Origin: Pseudomonadota bacterium
GTDB taxonomy: Bacteria > Pseudomonadota > Gammaproteobacteria > Burkholderiales > Burkholderiaceae_B
Direction: 5' to 3'
Assembly: GCA_023386765.1 (NCBI GenBank)
Contig: JAEWJD010000249.1
Location: forward strand, 1-6,417
Length of the DNA: 6,417 bases
The notes below the pieces were generated by a model. The model searched no databases. It was not told the DNA's origin and saw nothing but the letters and a program-made list of their open reading frames with translations. Each line of letters begins with the position of its first letter. Position 1 is the stretch's first letter. Both the position numbers and the translations under genes were made by a program. Shown here piece by piece: positions 6,257-6,417 of this stretch.

Positions 6257-6292
6257 TAGCCAGTTGGCAGAGGGGGGTTCGAAAAATTCGAA
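6257..6292. promoter_or_regulatory. Two putative LysR-type regulator binding sites
   Basis: The distal site is a perfect dyad, TTCGAA-AAA-TTCGAA (6278-6292), and contains a T-N11-A core at 6279-6291. The proximal site, TAGCCAGTTGGCA (6257-6269), is itself T-N11-A with a GCCA/TGGC dyad. Their centres are about 21-22 bp apart, two helical turns, and the proximal site abuts the proposed -35. Relative to a start near 6221 the centres fall at about -64 and -42, matching the usual recognition and activation sites of LysR-type regulators. Which of the two LysR-like proteins nearby would bind is unknown. Confidence 0.5.
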
Positions 6293-6303
6293 GGGTGGGA
6301 TGG

Positions 6304-6417
6304 TCAGCGAGCGATGGAGCGCTGCAGTGCGTCGAAGAAAGCCAGCACGATAGGGTCGTGATTGTGTTTTTGGCGCAGGCCCCAGGCGCGTGCGCGTGGC
6401 CCCCCGCCCGCCCCGCG
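6304..6417 (-). CDS. Probable LysR-family regulator, C-terminal end only
   Basis: A frame open from the window edge ends at a TGA after 37 codons. The last residues, WGLRQKHNHDPIVLAFFDAL followed by QRSIAR, resemble the C-terminal tail of LysR regulators, where a short linker leads into a final helix of the form P.V.AF.DAL. The first few codons at the edge are very GC-rich (RGAGGGPRARA) and less convincing. The gene runs in the same direction as the operon and ends about 97 bp before the CoA-transferase start. The family assignment rests on a short piece and is tentative. Confidence 0.5.
   Translation of the reverse strand, partial: RGAGGGPRARAWGLRQKHNHDPIVLAFFDALQRSIAR

Noticed and set aside
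6400..6417. C/G-only tract at the right edge
   Set aside because: It is too short and at the very edge. It could be ordinary GC-rich coding sequence or a sequencing problem, and nothing in the window decides.

Overview
The window is GC-rich and densely coding. Every gene I can support lies on the minus strand. The organism looks like a betaproteobacterium of the Alcaligenaceae (Bordetella/Achromobacter type). I infer this from the base composition and from an orphan Bug/TctC-family periplasmic binding protein placed inside a small organic-acid catabolic operon, an arrangement typical of that family. No species is claimed.

Layout, in the direction of transcription (right to left). At the right edge is the last 37 codons of a gene that resembles a LysR-family C-terminus (6304-6417). 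A gap of about 97 bp follows, holding two dyads spaced like a LysR-type regulator's binding sites next to a weak promoter. Then comes a tight co-directional cluster: a type III (CaiB/BaiF) CoA-transferase (5004-6206), a Bug/TctC solute-binding protein (4003-4974), the alpha (3145-3990) and beta (2563-3129) subunits of a class I [4Fe-4S] hydro-lyase of the fumarase/tartrate dehydratase/mesaconase group, a CitE/HpcH-type CoA-ester lyase (1754-2560), and a full-length LysR regulator (824-1732). Gaps inside the cluster are only 2 to 29 nt, so it is very probably one operon. The 224-nt gap at 600-823 has no gene. It holds a perfect TATAAT box and, about 90 bp further on, a strong UUCG-tetraloop terminator: either a small RNA of about 120 nt or an attenuated leader. 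Last is the 5' part of an uncharacterised membrane-anchored protein (1-599), cut by the window edge.

How the genes may work together (inference). A C4/C5 dicarboxylate is bound in the periplasm by the Bug protein. The class I hydro-lyase hydrates an unsaturated diacid to a 2-hydroxy diacid, the CoA-transferase activates that product, and the CitE-like lyase cleaves the hydroxyacyl-CoA. The best chemical fit is mesaconate -> (S)-citramalate -> citramalyl-CoA -> acetyl-CoA + pyruvate. The fumarate/malate version (malyl-CoA -> acetyl-CoA + glyoxylate) and a tartrate substrate remain possible. I found no mobile element, CRISPR array, tRNA or rRNA, and nothing that clearly amounts to an undescribed defence or mobile system.
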